From Mactra quadrangularis (Eukaryota; Mollusca; Bivalvia; Venerida; Mactridae): a stretch of DNA of 64,000 nucleotides. The stretch lies in NCBI GenBank assembly GCA_025267735.1, contig CM046307.1:39472034-39536033 (forward strand), in the 5' to 3' direction. Position 1 is the stretch's first letter; each line of letters opens with the position of its first letter. This document shows, piece by piece, positions 34,871 to 47,829 of the stretch. A program made the translations under genes and the position numbers. The notes under the pieces were generated by a model. The model searched no databases. It was given only the letters and a program-made list of their open reading frames with translations, and was not told the origin of the DNA.

Positions 34871-35936
34871 GACCATGTTTTAGCAACAATTTAATATCAT
34901 TAAATGGATATGAAATGGCTGTCAAAAACCACTACTGAAAGGACAATGCTTTGACCATGATATATGTGAACCTGATGAGGTTACTATTGTTTTGGCAATA
35001 TGTAACCCATACAGCCTTGTTCTGACAACATGGTCAGCAATGATTTGGACGTGATCATTTCCCCAGGAAATGGTCAGCACAGTCCAGGTCCATCAAATAT
35101 ATCATAGAAATCAATCAAAAATATCTTGGATGAATCAGGACAATTCTGACCACCTGCAAGAAATACACAAAAAGTTAAAACAAAAACTACTTACTATAAA
35201 AGTCTATCATCTGAAGCAGATGTCTCTATATAGACAAATTCGTGAGAAAAAGAACTATGGCTATGCATTATACATACAGAATATCTTCAAACACTAAATC
35301 CTAAAAATCCACAAGTACAGAGCTCGATAACAGATGCTTGGAAAGAGAAAACTATCACTGATTTCTGGTAGAAACATACAAGACCTATCATTAATCCAGC
35401 TAAAGTACCTTAACACAAACAAACAGAAATTTGACCTCCAAGAACATATTCTTATATTCTCCCCCTCAGTCAGACTATAGAGGGAAACTACTACTGAGAA
35501 AAAGCAAACACAAACCTGAGGAATTAAATGATAATTACAATGTCAAAATCTAGTTTTCCACACAGTTGTTGATATGTTAATTATGATACATGTGGACAGG
35601 TTATGACGGGCTATAAATTACACACAACATAAAAATAAATATTTATGTTTTTTCCTGGAACATACCAATTCTTTTGCCAGAGAAATCAATTGAAAAATAA
35701 TGCAATATGAATGATCCTACATTAAAGAAGAGAGGCAAGGAGGGTTTCCTGATTATACATGTAGACTAATATATACAGGTAGTTACAACACACCTAGAGA
35801 AGTAATCAAATTAAGAATTCTGAATCTGAAGTGTATCATACAATTTTCATTGTACAAATTAAAGATGTATCAACTTTCAAACTGAAGTTGCAATCACCTC
35901 ATGACCTGACCTGTTTGCTGAGTACAATTCAACATA
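34871..35936. other. No gene seen
   Basis: A 75-codon open frame from 35070 is rich in lysine, glutamine and isoleucine and shows no motif. No repeat partner was seen. Confidence 0.35.
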
Positions 35937-36109
35937 CAGTATAGTAACTGTTGCACTATTAAGACCACTTTTGTTATTTCAAAATCTTGCGATTTTTGAC
36001 AATTGTTAAGACCCACATGCTTAATTTGTGAACATAAGGGTCCCTATAATAAGACAGTTTTGCTATTAAGACCATCAATTTTGCTGGTCTTAATAGCAGA
36101 ACTTTACTG
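35937..36109. mobile_element. Tigger/pogo-like MITE (173 bp)
   Basis: TA flanks it at 35935-35936 and 36110-36111. The ends cagtatagtaactgttgcac and, in complement, cagtaaagttctgctattaa are inverted repeats, both running into the shared block ctattaagacca. It is noncoding. Confidence 0.8.
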
Positions 36110-36998
36110 TATCTGAAAGAATTTCACAGATTTGGTAACCAAATTTAAGTTTTAACATTCAAATTTTAACTAATTCACCTAGCTAAGGGTCATCCATTTT
36201 TATAAACAAACCAAATGGTATTAAATATTTGAAACATTTATACCTAAAATCTTCAGATCATGCTAAAAGCATAGTAATTAATTCAATAAATGTCAAATGG
36301 GAAAACACTATTTTTCAGTAGTGCATGTCACTACATAGCAATCACTGAAGTGTACTTGCTTAAAGGGAGACAACCATTACCAACACTCAGATCACATGTA
36401 GTAGTTACTTCCCTTGAGTACCATTTTGATAGTTTATAACATCAAAGATACCGTGCTAAATTCCAGACATATTAAACAATAAAAATATATGAATTATCAA
36501 AAAAGATTCATAAACAAATAATATTATAATAACTAACCTAAGCAACTTATATTCAATTATTTGAAGGTGAAAATTGGTGTAGATAAAATTTAAGGCACTA
36601 CAAATGTATTGTACACTGTATGCACTGTATTATGATTATTTTTGAGAAAAATTTATGTAACATTAGGAATTGGAATCAATTATTGCAAGGAAGCATAATG
36701 GAATACCTGAACTTTCATTCAGATTATTGAAATTAAAATTAAAACTGTTTTGAAGAGATTTATTTATAAATACCAACCAGATTTTCATTAAATTAACACA
36801 AGAAACAGTACTGTCATGTACACTTGCCCCATAAACAAATTTTGTTGATAGCTAAATGAAGATCAAAAAAGTAAAACAGGTTGTAAATGCACTAATGCAT
36901 CCAGATTCATTTAGGGCTGAACAAGAACATGTTTATACATGTTTGATGACATTGCTCCTAGAGGTACAAGCCAGAGTCTTGCACACAACACATCATCA
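36110..36998. other. AT-rich stretch, no gene seen
   Basis: Apart from one aagggagacaacc motif near 36365, nothing was recognised. Confidence 0.45.
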
Positions 36999-37459
36999 GA
37001 GGTGTGTTCAAAAATGCGAGTACTTGGGGTGACAACAAGCCCTCTCATTCTGAACGCAGGCGCCTGTGCAAGTGCTAGGGAGCATTTGCGATTCAGCTGG
37101 AGAGGTGTTTCGCTTAGATATCAAAGATGGCTGCTGGAAAAATTTAAATTTTTATCTCAAAGAACTATCCCTGAAAAGTTGGACGCAAACTTGTGTGTTA
37201 CTAGTTCCACATAACATATCCACGCAATGCATATAGTAGAATTTATTTGGTACAGTAAATTGTATCATAAAGATTCATATAGAAAAAAATGTGAAAGATC
37301 TCATGTATCAGCAAAAATAATTGTTCCCCCACCTGCTATTTGCATGTTGTGCTGTTTGACCCCATCTTGGATTTTACAGGAGTGCTTGCAATTGTTCAAT
37401 AGCCTTACTATTCGTGAAGCAGGCGTTCACTCGAGCAATCCCATTGTTGAATGCACCTC
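36999..37459. mobile_element. Terminal-inverted-repeat element (461 bp), class unknown
   Basis: The left end gaggtgtgttcaaaaatgcg and the complement of the right end, gaggtgcattcaacaatggg, agree at most positions over about 34 bases. The interior is less AT-rich than the flanks and contains two overlapping open frames of about 90 and 108 codons with no recognised motif. No clear target-site duplication was found, so superfamily assignment is open. Confidence 0.6.
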
Positions 37460-37690
37460 AGGTGATAGTGAACATTTTTTCCAAGTGTATTTAAAATCGA
37501 TAGATAATAGAATGTTTCTAGACAAACATATTATTGACCATAAATTACCATAGAGCTATAAGCTGGGATCTGGCACACAATACATTATCTGGAGATATAG
37601 GAAACAGCAGGACACACTTGCTATAATACAGACAGAGCAATTCAGCCAAGTACTCCCAAAGCAAAGCTTCTTCATGTGGAGGGGCTTTAT

Positions 37691-37956
37691 TTATTTAAAC
37701 CCCAAGTCAACACAACTTTTTTATAGTTTTTTTATAGCGTCCAGCACACCTTACCAAACTTTCCTTGAGCCTTGTCTATAACCAGTACTCACCTACCCTT
37801 CCACAAGACCAGAAACTTCTCCGTATACCTTATTAATAGAGGAAAATTGACATAATTGTCAAATTTTTATGGAGGGGTATAACCTCCCCAGGTGGGATTC
37901 AAACCTACTTCAGGACACTAGATTCAAATTCCAGGCGCCATACAGCCCATGCTCAG
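37691..37956 (-). mobile_element. SINE family A with 10-bp TSD
   Basis: The minus-strand body and B box (gtttgaatcccacct) match the family. The extreme head is decayed. Target-site duplications ggggctttat lie at 37681-37690 and 37957-37966. Confidence 0.8.
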
Positions 37957-37966
37957 GGGGCTTTAT

Positions 37967-38878
37967 AATCATAAATTAAAGGTACAAATGCACATGTTAT
38001 AAGAGTCCCTTAAAAATATCCCAGGTATTTCAATATTAAAAATAATTGTGTTAGGAGTACATGTATGTAACTGTCTGCAAACTACCTAATTCATTTTTAT
38101 CAAATTTACTCTCAACTCAATTTCAAATATACATTGCCATCCAATTATCTTTGATGAATAAAAGCCACTATTTTAAGCAAGAAAATTTTAATCAATTTTA
38201 CAGTATAATACACTATTCTAATATTATTTGATTATTGAAAGTCATACCTCAATGTCAGGCAGATTCAATAATAATGAAATAATTTTCACTTGTATTCATC
38301 GATCACTAGTCAATTGCAAGAATAAAACAAAAACTAACTGAAGTAATATGACATCCTCAGGATAATATCAGAGAAAGAAATCAAGATAAAGTATAAAGAA
38401 TAAAGTTTCAATAAAACAGCAGGTTGTCATTCATATATTTATAAACCATAGAAAATCATTAGACATAAATTAATATAAATTGCTACAGTGTAGCAACCTG
38501 CTGACTCAGTTACGAAATCATAGAGCGCGATCATCATTCCAGAATTTAAAGACATTAATACGTAACTAATCAATTTCTCTTGACTTTCACGCCAGGGAAA
38601 TCCAATGATCTAGTAATGCCCAGAAAAACATGATATCTAATGTGGTAATGACAAAGATTGGAAAAGATGGACATGAAATTGTGACAAATTGAAGAGGAAC
38701 ACATTGAATCACATCCCCAGTTCTTAGGGCTTCTATTACAATCAACTATGTCTTTTTTTCTCGTAAACTGTAATGTCAGCACAAAAAAGATTGTCACATA
38801 GTGTTTATTAAGCAAATTACAGTTAAAGCCTCTTGAGTAACACATACACGGCCAAAGTACTATCAGTTGTACTGAATA
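37967..38878. other. AT-rich stretch, no gene seen
   Basis: No element, exon or RNA gene was recognised. Confidence 0.4.
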
Positions 38879-38930
38879 GACTCCCTCTAGACTTCAAATT
38901 TATGGGATTTCCCCACAATGCAAACTACAT
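38879..38930 (+). mobile_element. Fragment of the 200-bp MITE
   Basis: After a TA the text gactccctctagacttcaaa, then tttatgggatttcccc, matches the left end of the element at 46797. The rest of the element is absent. Confidence 0.5.
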
Positions 38931-39040
38931 TATCACAATGAAAATTATGAGTAAAGAAAACTTTAGCAATAGGAATAATCTTTTTTATTTTGTAATTTTT
39001 CAGGAATAATGTGTGCAGAATATTGCTTAATGCCAAATAT

Positions 39041-39138
39041 TGTTTGTTTGTTTGTTTGGGTTTTACACAGAAAGGTCATATCGCGCCGAAAGCAATTAAT
39101 GATACTATTAATTCAAACGATATTAATGATGTAAAGCT
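39041..39138 (-). mobile_element. 98-bp retroposed tail with 15-bp TSD
   Basis: The duplication cttaatgccaaatat is identical at 39026-39040 and 39139-39153. The insert has a gttt-repeat tail on the left and a ggtcatatcgcgccgaaagc block, so on the minus strand it is a 5'-truncated copy of the retroposon at 47830. The long perfect duplication implies a young insertion. Confidence 0.8.
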
Positions 39139-39199
39139 CTTAATGCCAAATATCTAAGCTCCAGAGGTAACATTGACCGCAAGCACATAACATGAACTA

Positions 39200-40020
39200 T
39201 CTTTGAAAAGGACCTTTAGGCGATACAAAAGTCATGCTAAACTTATATGGTTTTTGACTAGATGATGTTTTAAGCAATTGCTGATGACAAATGCCCACAA
39301 GTTGGCCAATAAACACTGATTACAATATCTTACCTGGGCATTAAAAAGCATGCACACATGAGCTTTTTAAAACAAGTCATTCATTCTTTACACTCAATTT
39401 TCATTTTATTTCATTTTTTTAACATTGATTTAATTAAATGCATGTATAATTTCTTTCATTACGATGAAACTATTATTATTTGCTAGATATTCTATCTAGT
39501 CTCCATGATTTATGATTTCATTGCTTATTTGTTATATTTTATCATGGAATGTCTTAAGTGTGTGAGCTATATAAAATTATATATAAACCGTATACTTCAG
39601 CCTTTTATTCATGCACTCAACGTTATTTTTTTGTACTATTATGCTTTCCAAATGTTTCTATTTTGTTTGTTACTTGTATGTTTTGCTGTTGCATGTTTGT
39701 GCTTTTTGTATTCATCTATTTTTCTATAAATTAAGGTTATGTTCTTGTATAAGTGACTAGATAAGACTTGTTAGGCTGGGTATGTTAATTTGTTCGTGTA
39801 TCGTAGTATGTTATGTACCATGTCACTATAATAAATAAAAATGTATATGCAGTAAAACAATATCAATATAAAAGCTTTCCATATTATAACTGATTTCATT
39901 TAGATAAATCACTATAGAAAACAAATTATCACTATTGGTTACAGATCATTGTATTAATTGTGATTAAAACAATACTTTTAACGTTTATCCCAATAATTAT
40001 GACACAATCTATATCAGTAG
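39200..40020. other. AT-rich stretch, no gene seen
   Basis: A 74-codon open frame at 39505 encodes a hydrophobic, cysteine- and phenylalanine-rich string typical of translated AT-rich DNA. Nothing else was recognised. Confidence 0.4.
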
Positions 40021-40024
40021 GAAG

Positions 40025-40075
40025 ATACAATACTAGTCTAACTACACGTAAATAACGAAGGATGTAGGCTGGTTT
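40025..40075 (+). repeat. Dispersed ~50-nt motif, copy
   Basis: The blocks acaatactagtcta, actacacgtaaataacgaag and gatgtaggct follow in the family order. Confidence 0.55.
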
Positions 40076-40338
40076 TGTACGGACTCGATCGTCAATATAG
40101 CAATCATATAAAAGGGTATAATTTACTTCAATCATAGTGAACATCGATCATCATTATTAACAATATTTACATAAAACTGTAGCTGATTCAGCAATATAAG
40201 ATGGCTTCAGCTTTCATCATAGCAGGATTAGAGATGAAGTACATATATTTTAAGTTACTGGTACTTGAGTCACACAAAGGTGTGAAGTTGTGCTTTATCT
40301 AAATAGTCAGTGCGGCAATTGATTCTTGTGAATCATGA

Positions 40339-40648
40339 TTTGTTTGTTTGTTTTTGTTGGGTTTAACGCTGTAGCAACACATTGTATAGATCATATAATG
40401 GCAGTCAGTCAACCTACTCACTACTTCTGGAAAGGCTAAATCTCTGGATTGAGCTTTTAACCAACTACAAAGCACATACTTTCATAAGTGACTGACAACT
40501 GCCCTACATAATTAGAAATCATTGGTAGGAGGGAAAATGACCGTAGAAAATAATTTCATGACCAAGCCCCACGAAAGTATGCCCCACCCAGGAATCAAAC
40601 CCACGCCCCCTCGATCAGTACTAACTGAGCTAGCTAGATGGCTGAATC
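40339..40648 (-). mobile_element. SINE family B, full length with 12-bp TSD
   Basis: The gttt tail lies at the left, and the B box (gtttgattcctgggtgg on the minus strand) and A box (tagctcagttagtactgatc) at the right. Target-site duplications tgtgaatcatga lie at 40327-40338 and 40649-40660. Confidence 0.88.
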
Positions 40649-40989
40649 TGTGAATCATGAACACATAAATTATCTTAAGTCATTTTTCACGCATGTAGTT
40701 CAAAAAATAGGACATTTTAAAATAATGAGGTATATTGGTCTTTACAGTACTTTGATTATACTTGGAAAAAATATATTAATTAGTACATATTATCACATAA
40801 TCACATGATAATTAAATCAAGAACAATGAAACACAGAGTTTAACATGTAGGTAGATTATAATATAATAGTGATTTAATTTGTACAGGCTATCTGGTGCTA
40901 ATCTGACTCCTAATATAGTAAACAAAACTTTGAACTTACCTATACAGTGAAACAACAGGTAACAAACAGCATATGAAATAGAAAAAAAA

Positions 40990-41220
40990 GAAAATCACAT
41001 GAGAATAATAATAATATAAATGGTAACAATTATATTAATATCACATAATAATTATAATAAATTCATGTAAAAATAACAATAATATCACATGACAATGTTA
41101 ACACAGTCATGTGAAAATAATAATAATATCACATGATAAAAGAAATGCTATCACAAAACCACATGAGAGTAAAGGCACAATCACACAAAAATGTATAAAA
41201 CCACATGAGAGTAATATGAG
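40990..41220 (+). repeat. Degenerate tandem of cacatga and aataataat blocks
   Basis: Blocks cacatgagaataataataat, tatcacataataattata, cacatgacaat and cacatgagagtaa recur about nine times at 20-45 base spacing. The array is strongly decayed. Confidence 0.5.
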
Positions 41221-42719
41221 TATAAACATGACATACTAAATTGATTAATTCCATCTTATCATCATTATTTTATTTATTTATTTATATTTCTGTACTTCAT
41301 CAAAGAAAAAGCATTGTGATTATAGACATATTCTGAAATATGTATATATGGAAAAGCTTATAAAAGATTGCCCTGTAATGGGCATGATTGAAAAGATATT
41401 ATACAACTTACAGACAAAAATAAGATTGGCAGAATGGTATAAACTCCACTGGCAAGGATGCCAAGAAGAAATTCATATCACAATAGGAAAAATCCTACAT
41501 GAATACCATATGTATGTAGGTATTGTACAGAAGAGGTGAACCACAATAACCGCACAACTAAAAGTTTAATCATGTAGAAAAATCTGCAGCAATAAATCGG
41601 AGGGCTGGGATGACAGAATCATTTGTGATATGAACATTAGAATTATTCCCAATACATTCATTCTCTTGATCAAATGTGAAAAGATTCTTCCATGAAAATG
41701 GATGAAATTACTATGTAGGGAAACACAAGTTAAATATGAATGACAATATGTTGGTAATAAATTGTGGTAATTCAATATAGTCTGTAGAATCAGCTAGGGT
41801 TTAGATGATATGGGTCTCATAGAGATAACATTATACAAAATATAAATACTACACAATCAACTTTTGCACTTGAAGTTCTGGGACAAATTAAAGTTTGAGC
41901 AACAATGATCAAGAAGTTTTACTATTATAATTATTTATGTAACATTGTAGGAATCATTAGATGTATGAGTATTTCGATTAACTTAATTAAAGCAGATTCT
42001 GAACTTTGTTCAGATGCTTCCTTGTTTTTTTATTTATTATTTGATAAACATAAATTGGTTAATCCTGTTGCTAAGCAACAGGGTTTTGTTGAAGAACTTT
42101 TGAAGGGCATCAATAATAATTAATTATCATATAAACTTGGAGAACATGATCATTTTTATAACAAGTCAGTTATAGCAAGCTGCCCATACATACAAACACC
42201 ACCCCTCCCCCCCCCCAAAAAAAAACCAAGAAAATATTATAAACACATTTATAAATCAATAAGATTTGACATTCCACAGACTATAAGAAATGATACAAGC
42301 CATTCGATCTTTCTGAGACCTCACATTTCTATTAACCAAGAGGAGTTACAGAGTGACAGAATACTCAATCTAGCTAGTGTCTGTCTCATGTATAAACATT
42401 CAATTTATTTTCCATTAAAACTTCATGTGTAACAATCGTGATCACAAATTTGTAACTCATATGCTGACTACCCCTTAAGCAAATTTCATTACAAAAAACA
42501 CAATTCCCCTGGATAAGAAGAGCTCTCAAGATAAATTCTCTCTATGATATAAAACAGACAACATTCTAGTGTTGAAATCATTTATAATTAATTCATTGGT
42601 CAATTTTGGGATTCTATGGTTAATACCATTTCCCCTTCAAAATGGTCACCACTGCATAAATAGCAATTCAAGCAGATCAACTGCTACGACAGGTGCACTG
42701 TCTACTAAATTTTGATATG
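41221..42719. other. AT-rich stretch, no gene seen
   Basis: A 63-codon frame at 41348 and a 72-codon frame at 41905 carry no recognised motif. Nothing else was found. Confidence 0.4.
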
Positions 42720-42850
42720 AAAATGGTTGTTGCAACAGATCAACTTAAGAGCAAGCAATATATCTCATTTGCAGAATTTTGGTAGCCAAAAAGAAATTGC
42801 TGGATGCTTGAACTAATAAGTGGTTGTCCAAAGCAACTGCATAAACTGCA
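42720..42850 (+). mobile_element. SINE family C, decayed body fragment
   Basis: The blocks ttttggtagccaaaaagaaa, gcttgaactaataa and tggttgtccaaagcaact resemble the family C body at 7300-7420 in the minus-strand orientation. Head and tail are missing, so the call is tentative. Confidence 0.35.
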
Positions 42851-43374
42851 TTAATTTCTAAACTCCTTACATACACCCATAAAAGGAATGAGTTCTCTCA
42901 CTTCTTATAGCCAATACATAACATATTTATTGCTACTGTTTCAAGTAGTTTAACACAGTCTTTTAGTGTAACAATTAAACAATTTGTCCCTATTTGAATC
43001 TGGATCAAAGTTGCTGACTTTGAATGACATATTTAAATAGTGGTGTTCTGTTTGTTACATTGTATTTCATGCCAGCAAATGAAGTTGAATATTAGTGCAT
43101 GAATGGTAACTTTAAACCTAAGGTCACAGAATGGTACTAAGTATGATCCCTTTAAGTTCTGGATAGCAGGAGTCAAAGGTCATTTCCATTAAACTAAATA
43201 AAGGAAATATTCCAATTCTGCACAATTACTAACTTTGAAACCCAAGCAAGTTCAGTGCTTCAGAGTGAGATTAAAACTTTCACTGGAGAAAAGTTGCCTT
43301 TAAAAAAATCCTTTTTTTCTTGCATCTTACCCATAAAAATATACCTGAACTTTTTATAATGTACTTTAGTTTGA

Positions 43375-43600
43375 GCAGGCCTGGCCAAGAGGTTCCGACA
43401 TTGGACTGGTTATCATTGGATAGCCAGTTCCACATTGGTTTGAATCCCATTCAAAATGTACACTGTTGTTTCTGTGAGCAAGAAACTTTATCCTACCAGC
43501 TCAGTACTTGGGGACCAGGAAGCGGACTCAAAAGTGATCAATCTTAGTTGTAAGAACTTGTTACACAATCAAGCTAAAATAAATTAGTATACCAAAATGT
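43375..43600 (+). mobile_element. SINE family D with Ser/Leu-tRNA-like head
   Basis: The head reads cctggccaagaggttccgac, then attggact, in the manner of a class II (Ser/Leu) tRNA with a long variable arm, and the B box is ggtttgaatccc at 43438-43449. A body with ctgtgagcaagaaactttat follows. This is the only copy in the window. No target-site duplication was seen, and the 3' end is approximate. Confidence 0.6.
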
Positions 43601-44073
43601 ATTTTAATTCAATCAAAAACCAATATGTTACCATGAACATGCCTACAAAATTACAAAATGATCTCTAATGACAATTTAAGTGCAATAAAATGATAGGCCA
43701 TATATTTTATAAAGAAGATGCCAGCTAGGTAAAAGCTAATATAGGTTTAAAGTACTAAAAATCTTAAAACATCAAAGATCAAAATGAACAACAGCAAAAA
43801 ATGCAATAACATACAAGGTACAACATAACATTACAGTAATGGGTATTTAACAGTGTCATACTGTCAATTAGAGTCAGATTTAACAACGAAATAAGTATTC
43901 ACGCTTCAAGGATACTCAACTATGATAATATAAATATTAGAAAAGTTTTAGGTTGACGTCAGACTTGTACATACGTAAAGCAATAAATCACTTCAGTGGG
44001 TTATCAATGACGCAGTTTTAAAATTTTGTATACACCTAACGATGATAAATCACCACAAAGAGTAATCACTAAA

Positions 44074-44122
44074 CAAGTCTACATCCTTCTATATTTACTT
44101 GTAGTTAGTCTAGTTTTGTGCT
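44074..44122 (-). repeat. Dispersed ~50-nt motif, copy
   Basis: On the minus strand the blocks agcacaaaactagacta, actacaagtaaatatagaag and gatgtagact follow in the family order. Confidence 0.6.
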
Positions 44123-46050
44123 GAACCATTGATGTAGTCTTATATAGACAACAATACAAGTAGTCATTATCTATCTGAATTAAAACATATTATATATATC
44201 TGGGTCAATAAACCAGTGGATCAATGAGATAATGTTACAAGTCCTTAAAGTGTGTCTGTTGCCACCACAGCACCCACAGACAGCAAGAAGAATTCCAGGC
44301 AAAATTCCCAAACAATTAATACCAAACAATAAATATTATAGGCACAGTTAATGGTTCTAATCCATCAGCTTTGGTTATGTTTTAGTTGTCTCAATTATTT
44401 GACCATGATTATCCTCATAAATTTATAGAATCTCTTGCTGAAGCACACAATGATTTAAAATAGAAAAAATATTGAGAAAAAAAACTAAAGCAGAGAATAA
44501 CGATCACCCAAGGGTCTATTTAAATTTTCCATCCTTTGACATGAGTTATCCATAACAATTAAGTAGTAATTTTATGAGATAAATATACTCCAAATACAAA
44601 GGAAACAGTTAAATCATATAATAGACACAGATATGGTTCTATCTATCAGCTCTGTTCACCTTTTGATGGTCTTACCATTGGAGCTCGAATTTAAGCTCGC
44701 ATACTTGCAAAATGCAAATGAATTTTGAAAATTGCAAGAAACTTTTATTTCAACTCCCAATTTTTTGCAAGTTGAAATGGTTGCAAAAACATTTTTGTCC
44801 AATTTAATGAGGCTCAAATCAGCATTGAAACAGTCAGATAGATCCAAACATAAATTAAAGATTCATGGTACAAACATGTTTGATAAATATAATACTAAGT
44901 TGATTTTATATTGCATATATGAATACTTACATTGTATGACATTAAAATTTGGAGAAAAATGCCCACAACTTTCTCCATTATTCGCGATTTAAAATAAATT
45001 TTAGGATAAAGCAATTCATCTTTATCCATTAAAAAAAGAAACACTGAAGAGTCATCAGATCTGCAATTGCTTAGCAATTCCAACATCAGCATTATTTTGT
45101 TTATCAACATATGATACACACTATGTTACATTCATGAAACAGTTTAATTATAATAAAATAACTTGCAACATGCATAATCCATTTTTCTCAAAATATTGTT
45201 AGTTCAAGAAATTTTTTAGGGCACCGTATATTTGCAGTTATTCATAGATAGTTTTTGAGAGAATTAGATAGTTCTTTGTAGAATAAGACACACCAAGGAT
45301 TACAATGATTTATTACTCTATACTAATTCACCAGTCAATGTACATTTTACTTAAGGGTCAATATAGAATTCTGCATGAAATTCATCTGGAGAGATCTTAA
45401 TTTTCTCAGCTTTAATTGGCTGTTTGCAAAAACATGGAGGCAAACATTTTTATGAAAGGAAAACAGTCCAAGCTGCCAAAACATAAACAATATACAACCA
45501 TATAGAAACTGTATCAGCACTCTTAATTGTTTCTTATCAGCGTCAAACACACCTACCGAGAAGCACAATTGACTTTATTCATAAATGTACATCAAATTTG
45601 CTGGATGACCAAAAAGGTAAATACAACTTCTATTACTTAACCTTGTGTCAACCTCTATGAAGGAAAGCAAGCAGGACAAAATATCATGCCCAATGAAATA
45701 AAGCAATACTGGTTAAATGATGGCTTAACTAAATGAATAAATTCTGAAAACATTTTGAATCCATTCATACTCAATGTTTGCATGACTTTGTCTTTTAATA
45801 ATATTGTATTATGACATGTTTGTCCAAAGATATTTTCAGTAGCCAATGAATACTTAACTAAAGCCATGTAATACCACTCCTGTGAAATAAACAGTCAAAC
45901 GCTCAAATAAACTATCTATTCTGTTCTGTTTTGTTCTGTTAACTATGTTTCTCAGATCATAGTTGAATTTGAAATGCTTATGTGTTATTCATTATGGTAA
46001 AATACATTCCAAGTAGTGTTTTTTTTCCCAACCGAGTAATCATAGTCAAC
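44123..46050. other. AT-rich stretch, no gene seen
   Basis: Several open frames of 63-86 codons overlap on both strands around 44650-45120 without recognised motifs. No exon or repeat could be supported. Confidence 0.4.
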
Positions 46051-46165
46051 CATGATTCATGGTCATCAAGTTACCATGGTCAAACATGATTCATGGTCAT
46101 CAAGTTACCATGGTCAAACATGATTCATGGTCATCAAGTTACCATGGTCAAACATGATTCAAGGT
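46051..46165 (+). repeat. 34-bp tandem array, 3.4 units
   Basis: The unit is catgattcatggtcatcaag followed by ttaccatggtcaaa. Units start at 46051, 46085, 46119 and 46153 and are almost identical. Each contains two palindromes, accatggt and the catgattcatg near-palindrome. Confidence 0.9.
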
Positions 46166-46612
46166 TTTGGTTTCACAGCTGAGTGGTTGACGAAATCCTT
46201 GTAAGACTAAGAAAATCTAACACAGAGTATTGAATCGAATGAATTATAAAATAGCATTTAGTTATATGTCTGACTCTAAATGTGCTGTATCAAAGTGAGA
46301 CATAGGGTTCAATGACATCATTAATTAACTTTCATTCATTATGTCATGATTCACCTACTTTAATCCAGACATTATACTACAAGCTATGATAAAGTTTAAT
46401 CATCAATTCATTCATCAAACTGTGTGTGTGTGTGTATCAGTATTTAACATTTATATTACATGACAATAATAACAGATGACATGCAACATTTCCAATCTAA
46501 TACATACATTAGGTAATATTAAAATGACTATATACAGACACATTATTGTGATACAGTCCAATTAAAACTTGATCTAAAATTCTCTATTTGCACACAGTCA
46601 TTGTTTTATAAC

Positions 46613-47095
46613 TGACAAGCTCGCAGTATGAGTCATGGTCAACTGACCTTTGCTATTGTAATATTCAAGATGCAACATGCAAGAAATCATTCAATAACAG
46701 TCCTAGAATAACACCAACCTTAAAAATAGTTTTGAAAATCCTATCGAAAAAATAGAAATTCTAATGTTAAGTCTAGATAAATGCTAAACATCAATAGACC
46801 TGTTCAAGAATTCAAATCTATGGGGTTTCCCTCCGTGCACAAGGGGGTACAAACAAAGTTTGTTACACATTATTGCTAAATAGCATGAGCTATGGATTAA
46901 ATCCTATTGTTCTTTGTACACATGTTTTCATTGTAACGGTGAAAGGTTGTTTGTACTGGAGGGGAAACCCCAAATATTTGAATTCCGGATATAGTCTAAT
47001 TGGAAGACACTAAGGTCATCTAAACATGACCTCCTGTGCAATGACAGGAGATCCAATGATAGCGGTCTATATGATATCTTCATGGAGGTTGATCA
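46613..47095 (+). repeat. Dispersed repeat, copy 2, split by a MITE
   Basis: It matches 2256-2540; see that entry. The 200-bp MITE at 46797-46996 lies between the left and right matching blocks. Confidence 0.5.
46797..46996. mobile_element. 200-bp MITE, copy 2, TA-flanked
   Basis: TA flanks it at 46795-46796 and 46997-46998. It begins gacctgttcaagaattcaaa and ends with ttgaattccggatatagtc. It is exactly the same length as the copy at 30810 and collinear with it throughout. Confidence 0.82.
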
Positions 47096-47829
47096 CGATA
47101 CAAGAAATTCCTCAATTAAAAATTTATCATCTTGTCCACTCTATAGATTTTAAGTATCATTAAATTATTTGCAGGTTTAATTTAGATAGCTAGTAAATTG
47201 AGCAGATTTTTCATTGATTAGAAAACTTTTAAGTTAACCCAACTGATCTAGTGCAAAACAATTTAGCAATCAATTATCACCGCTTGCACATGTCAGAGCC
47301 TGTTTCAATGTATAAACATAGTATTACATAATAAAATATACTATGGCATCAGCATCAAATTAAAACACTAAATCATAAAAACACCAAACTATACAGTCAG
47401 CCAAATAAAGCATACAATATATCTTTACAATGTATAATATATTAAGCCAAGAAAAAAAAATATAATAGTATTTTCATTGAATTCTACAAAATTCATTAAA
47501 CAATTCCCATTAAGCCCTTCAGGGACAAAACAATGAGAAACGTAACTTCAAAAACTGTAGGTCATGTACTAAAATAGCAGTCTCTTGGAATCAGGGTGAA
47601 TGACATCACAAATAGAATAAAAACCTAAAATAATAAAATTAACTGCTAAGTCTTGCTTGGTAAAACAGTGCTAATTAAAGACAATGTTCTGATGTAAATG
47701 GTTGAAATTTCTTGGAACTTTCCATAGAAATCTTGTAACACTGACACTGTAATAACAAGCAATCAGATATCAGAGACCTCTTATATAGATTCAACCATCC
47801 AAGAGCATTAGCCAATGGATGCAAAATAG

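Noticed and set aside
41348..41539. 63-codon frame rich in charged residues
   Set aside because: It looks protein-like but no family is recognised, there are no splice sites, and the flanks have the same composition.
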